Source of the DNA: Codonopsis lanceolata
Lineage: Eukaryota; Streptophyta; Magnoliopsida; Asterales; Campanulaceae
Assembly (NCBI GenBank): GCA_013146195.2
Contig: CM028379.1
Location: forward strand, 162,408,437-162,472,436
Reading direction: 5' to 3'
DNA length: 64,000 nucleotides
Shown here: piece by piece, positions 61,470-64,000 of the stretch
How the letters are laid out: each line of letters starts with the position of its first letter
Position numbering within the stretch: position 1 is the stretch's first letter
Position numbers and translations under genes: made by a program
The notes under the pieces: model-generated
Database searches by the model: none
What the model saw: the letters and a program-made list of their open reading frames with translations, nothing else
Told to the model about the DNA's origin: nothing

Positions 61470-63903
61470 ATGTCGAAGAGGGGAAAGGGCAAGGACGAGG
61501 ACGACTACAACGCCTCTGACGGCGACGCCGCACCGCCTCCCAAGAAGACTTCAAGGAAAGACTCCGCCGACGATTCCGACGACGATGACATCATCGTTTG
61601 CGAGGTTTCGCTCTTTCTCTCTCTCTCTCTCTGCTTTAAGTCGTCATCTCTCTCAGATTCTGATTTTAAACCCACTTTGGGGTTAATCTAAAAATTGGTA
61701 GATATCGAAGAATCGGAGAGTATCTGTGAGGAGCTGGCAAGGAAAGGTTGTGGTTGATATCCGTGAATTCTATGTTAAAGATGGAAAGCAAATGCCTGGC
61801 CGTAAAGGTTTTATCATTCATCTGCTTATCCCTCCTTCTATTTTTCATATTCCGGGTGGCATTTGCAGTGCGGTTTGCTTTGCGTGATTGTGATTTGTTT
61901 GTTTTTATATTAAGTATTATTTAGGGTTTAGATTATTATATATACTGTATCAGGTTTATCGAATGTGTGTGCCTTTTAGACCTTCTTATTGGGTTTTGCA
62001 CTTGTTAGTCAAACCTCCACTATTTGTCTGGCAAATTTTAGAATGGAAATGCAATGAGCTCATTCACCTAGTTTGGGGTTCCTTAGCATTAATCTTTATT
62101 GGTTTGATGAGGCCATGAGGGAATGTCTCTCCTTCATCAATGGTTGGTCGATGTTATATCCCCTTCTTTATGTCGGACACCTTGTCCTCCTACTTGGTAA
62201 TCCCCGTGATAACTTTCCCCTTCTCTTTCTATAGAAAAGAATGTTCCCAAGGCTCTACTGTTAAAATGCTAAAATTACTCTTCATATTTATCCATGGCCC
62301 TGAGACCTCACACGGATCCTCTGGTACGTGTGCATTGAGCCTTTCATTTGCACTGTTCTCATGAGATGGTATACCAGAAGTTTGATCGGGTATCTGAAAG
62401 CCTTATGCCCTATCGTATTGTAGCTTACGCAATCATAATTCATGCATCTCTGCGAAATGGAAGCTCCCTGCTTTGTTTATTGAGTTCTGGTATACAAGCT
62501 TCCATCATATGCAAAAAGAGATTGTTTCATGGATATGTTGTGGGCGATGGCTCTGGTAAACAAGAGTGAGACAGAGACTGAGACTGAATGTAACTATTTT
62601 GTGAATACCCCTGTCAAAACTTTTTTTTTGATAATGAAAATGAAATTCAAGAATAAAGTACCCCTGTCAAAACTTTAGTTATTTTTTTCATAAAAATTAG
62701 ATTGCTTGAAGTCTAATGTCTCGGAAGTCAGCCCCTTTAATGAAGACTTGATGGCTGCTACCTTATCCCCACCAATGGTCTTCCGGCACCGGAAAGAAGC
62801 TACACGTGAAAGCCATCTGATATGGAGCCTTAGCTGCATGTAATACTTGCGCAGCCATTTAATTTTGTTTTAGGGGATGGCTGACATGTTACAGTTAGTT
62901 TGTATTTTCCACAATTAGTTGTAGGATGTTGCATTGTTGAGGTATGAGCTGTTTTGGTCACGATGTGTGCCGAAGTCAGTGTCTGAATAATTGCTTCCTT
63001 TCCAATCATTCTTACCATAGAGGCAGATGTTCAAAAATTGAAGGAGGGTATTTTTGAAGAGATCCGTTTTTGGAGCACAGAATGTTCTCGCAGCAGAGAG
63101 GGTTCTTTTGCTGAATTTTTTGATATTTTCTCTATTGTATAGACTCTTTTGGTAGAGTATACTCCGTGTACAAAAGATGCGTCGCCTGTTTTGACGCTTG
63201 TTTATAATATTATTTTTACTTAAAAAAAATTAAAATAATCATTCTTACCATCAGCATTTAAAAGCCCACTGACAACAATAATTTTGAACCGAGTGAACAA
63301 TCAGCCTTTGATTGAAGTGTGAAAGAGACCAGATTTATAATTGCCTCTTTCAGCCGTCCAACTAAACATTTGTACCGAGCATCTCATGTCTAATAAGATT
63401 TTAAGAGTTTTTATTTATCTATTTGTTTCTTAGTAGATTTACTATTTGCTAGGTTTTCTTCAGACTTCATAAACGAACTGATCAACCATCCACTCAATTA
63501 GGTGGGACATAACTTTTGAAACCAGTGGTATCATCTTTAGTTTTATGAATCTCATTATGAAGTTACTGAAAAGGTTCCAATGCCACATAGCTTGGATGGT
63601 GCATGCCACATAGCTTGGATGGTGCTCCGAGCTTCTTTCATTTTGCATGCAATAGAACTCATCATATTGACGTGGTGGGAGCCCTATTTCATGCTACTAT
63701 CTACCCTTTGAATTAGTCTTGATAGCCACTACCTATCCCCTGCTTAATATTTCAAGGACCTGTGAAAGCCAAGGCTAGGTGCTCTGGAAGGATCTAAATA
63801 CTTGGGATAAGTTTCTGTGCTACAATTATATTTGTCCGAATCTTATTTTCTGGCTGAGCATCCAGTGATTGTCTGTTTCTGCTCCTACCTGTATTATTAA
63901 AAA
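61470..63903 (+). CDS. KIWI: KIWI-type transcriptional coactivator (PC4/SUB1 family), 5' exons only
   Basis: A small nuclear protein that binds single-stranded DNA and links activators to RNA polymerase II. Exon 1 is 61470-61604 (45 codons): start MSKRGKGKDEDD, then an acidic, Ser- and Lys-rich stretch ending DSDDDDIIVCE. Exon 2 is 61702-61807 and opens the PC4 domain (ISKNRRVSVRSW, then VDIREFYVKDGKQMPGRK), ending in phase 1 at a GT donor. The last exon, which in the family encodes the GI-L-V-QW segment of about 27 residues, is not in the rest of the window. Intron 2 is therefore at least 2.1 kb, and a Helitron end lies in it from 63904. The end coordinate given is the last unique base of that intron. 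A 22-bp tandem duplication (CCACATAGCTTGGATGGTGC) lies at about 63580-63624. Confidence 0.9.
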
Positions 63904-64000
63904 CTAGTTTTTGTACCCGTGCGTTAAACGCTCGTCATATGTTTTTCAACTAAACTATACATAGCAAATAAATAGCAAAAACAAAATCAAAAGAGTAAAT
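63904..64000 (-). mobile_element. Helitron 3' end, reversed, continuing past window
   Basis: The minus strand ends GCGTTTAACGCACGGGT then ACAAAAACTAG (63907-63904), followed by T. The hairpin core GCGTT/AACGC and CTAG end match the Helitron end at 36076. The body would extend to the right, outside the window, within the KIWI-like gene. Confidence 0.7.

Overview
This is a stretch of plant nuclear genome, almost certainly a eudicot. The evidence is a nine-exon SnRK2 protein kinase gene, a ten-exon chloroplast ferrochelatase with the plant-specific chlorophyll a/b-binding tail, the start of a KIWI/PC4-type transcriptional coactivator gene, a broken berberine-bridge-enzyme-like gene, and dense plant-type transposable elements. 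I cannot name the species. Intergenic DNA is AT-rich with long (TA)n tracts, and genes are islands in repeat DNA.

Layout. 1-3956: 3' part of a decayed Ty1/copia element (+). 4060-4790: LINE endonuclease fragment (-). 5264-10422: 5' part of an Athila-like Ty3/gypsy element (-) with its LTR and a tRNA-Asp-type primer site. 10670-16798: a full-length but dead L1-type LINE (+) with 12-bp target duplications, whose ORF1 is interrupted by a 114-bp hAT-type MITE with its own 8-bp duplication. 17629-18207: two MITEs. 18521-20729: SnRK2 gene. 21161-22783: BBE-like pseudogene (-). 23195-23998: SINE-like piece, second copy of the 193-bp MITE and a minisatellite. 24730-31164: complete Ty1/copia element (-) with 220-bp LTRs and a 5-bp duplication. 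31295-31487: third copy of the 193-bp MITE. 32797-33182: small higher-order tandem repeat. 34040-36076: Helitron with PIF1-type helicase remains.

36972-48752: ferrochelatase gene (-). Its introns carry a tandem LTR-element array, a fold-back element and other repeats, and its third intron appears to be GC-AG. 49442-53644: a repeat-filled Helitron-like element holding a fold-back, a 190-bp repeat and an array of units of about 80-95 bp. About 54.3-60.0 kb: a long gypsy-type LTR with a 1931-bp solo LTR nested in it, flanked by a perfect 5-bp duplication. 60.0-60.2 kb: possible LRR-receptor fragment. 60495-61338: an 844-bp inverted repeat just upstream of the KIWI-like gene that starts at 61470 and runs off the window. 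A reversed Helitron 3' end begins at 63904, inside its second intron.

The host genes do not form an operon or cluster. SnRK2 is a stress and osmotic signalling kinase, ferrochelatase makes haem in plastids, and KIWI binds single-stranded DNA in transcription. What links them is the shared history of insertion: MITEs, Helitrons and LTR elements sit in promoters and introns, and many insertion footprints (target duplications) can still be read directly. Exon structures here were built by hand from reading frame, splice sites and family knowledge, with no transcript data.
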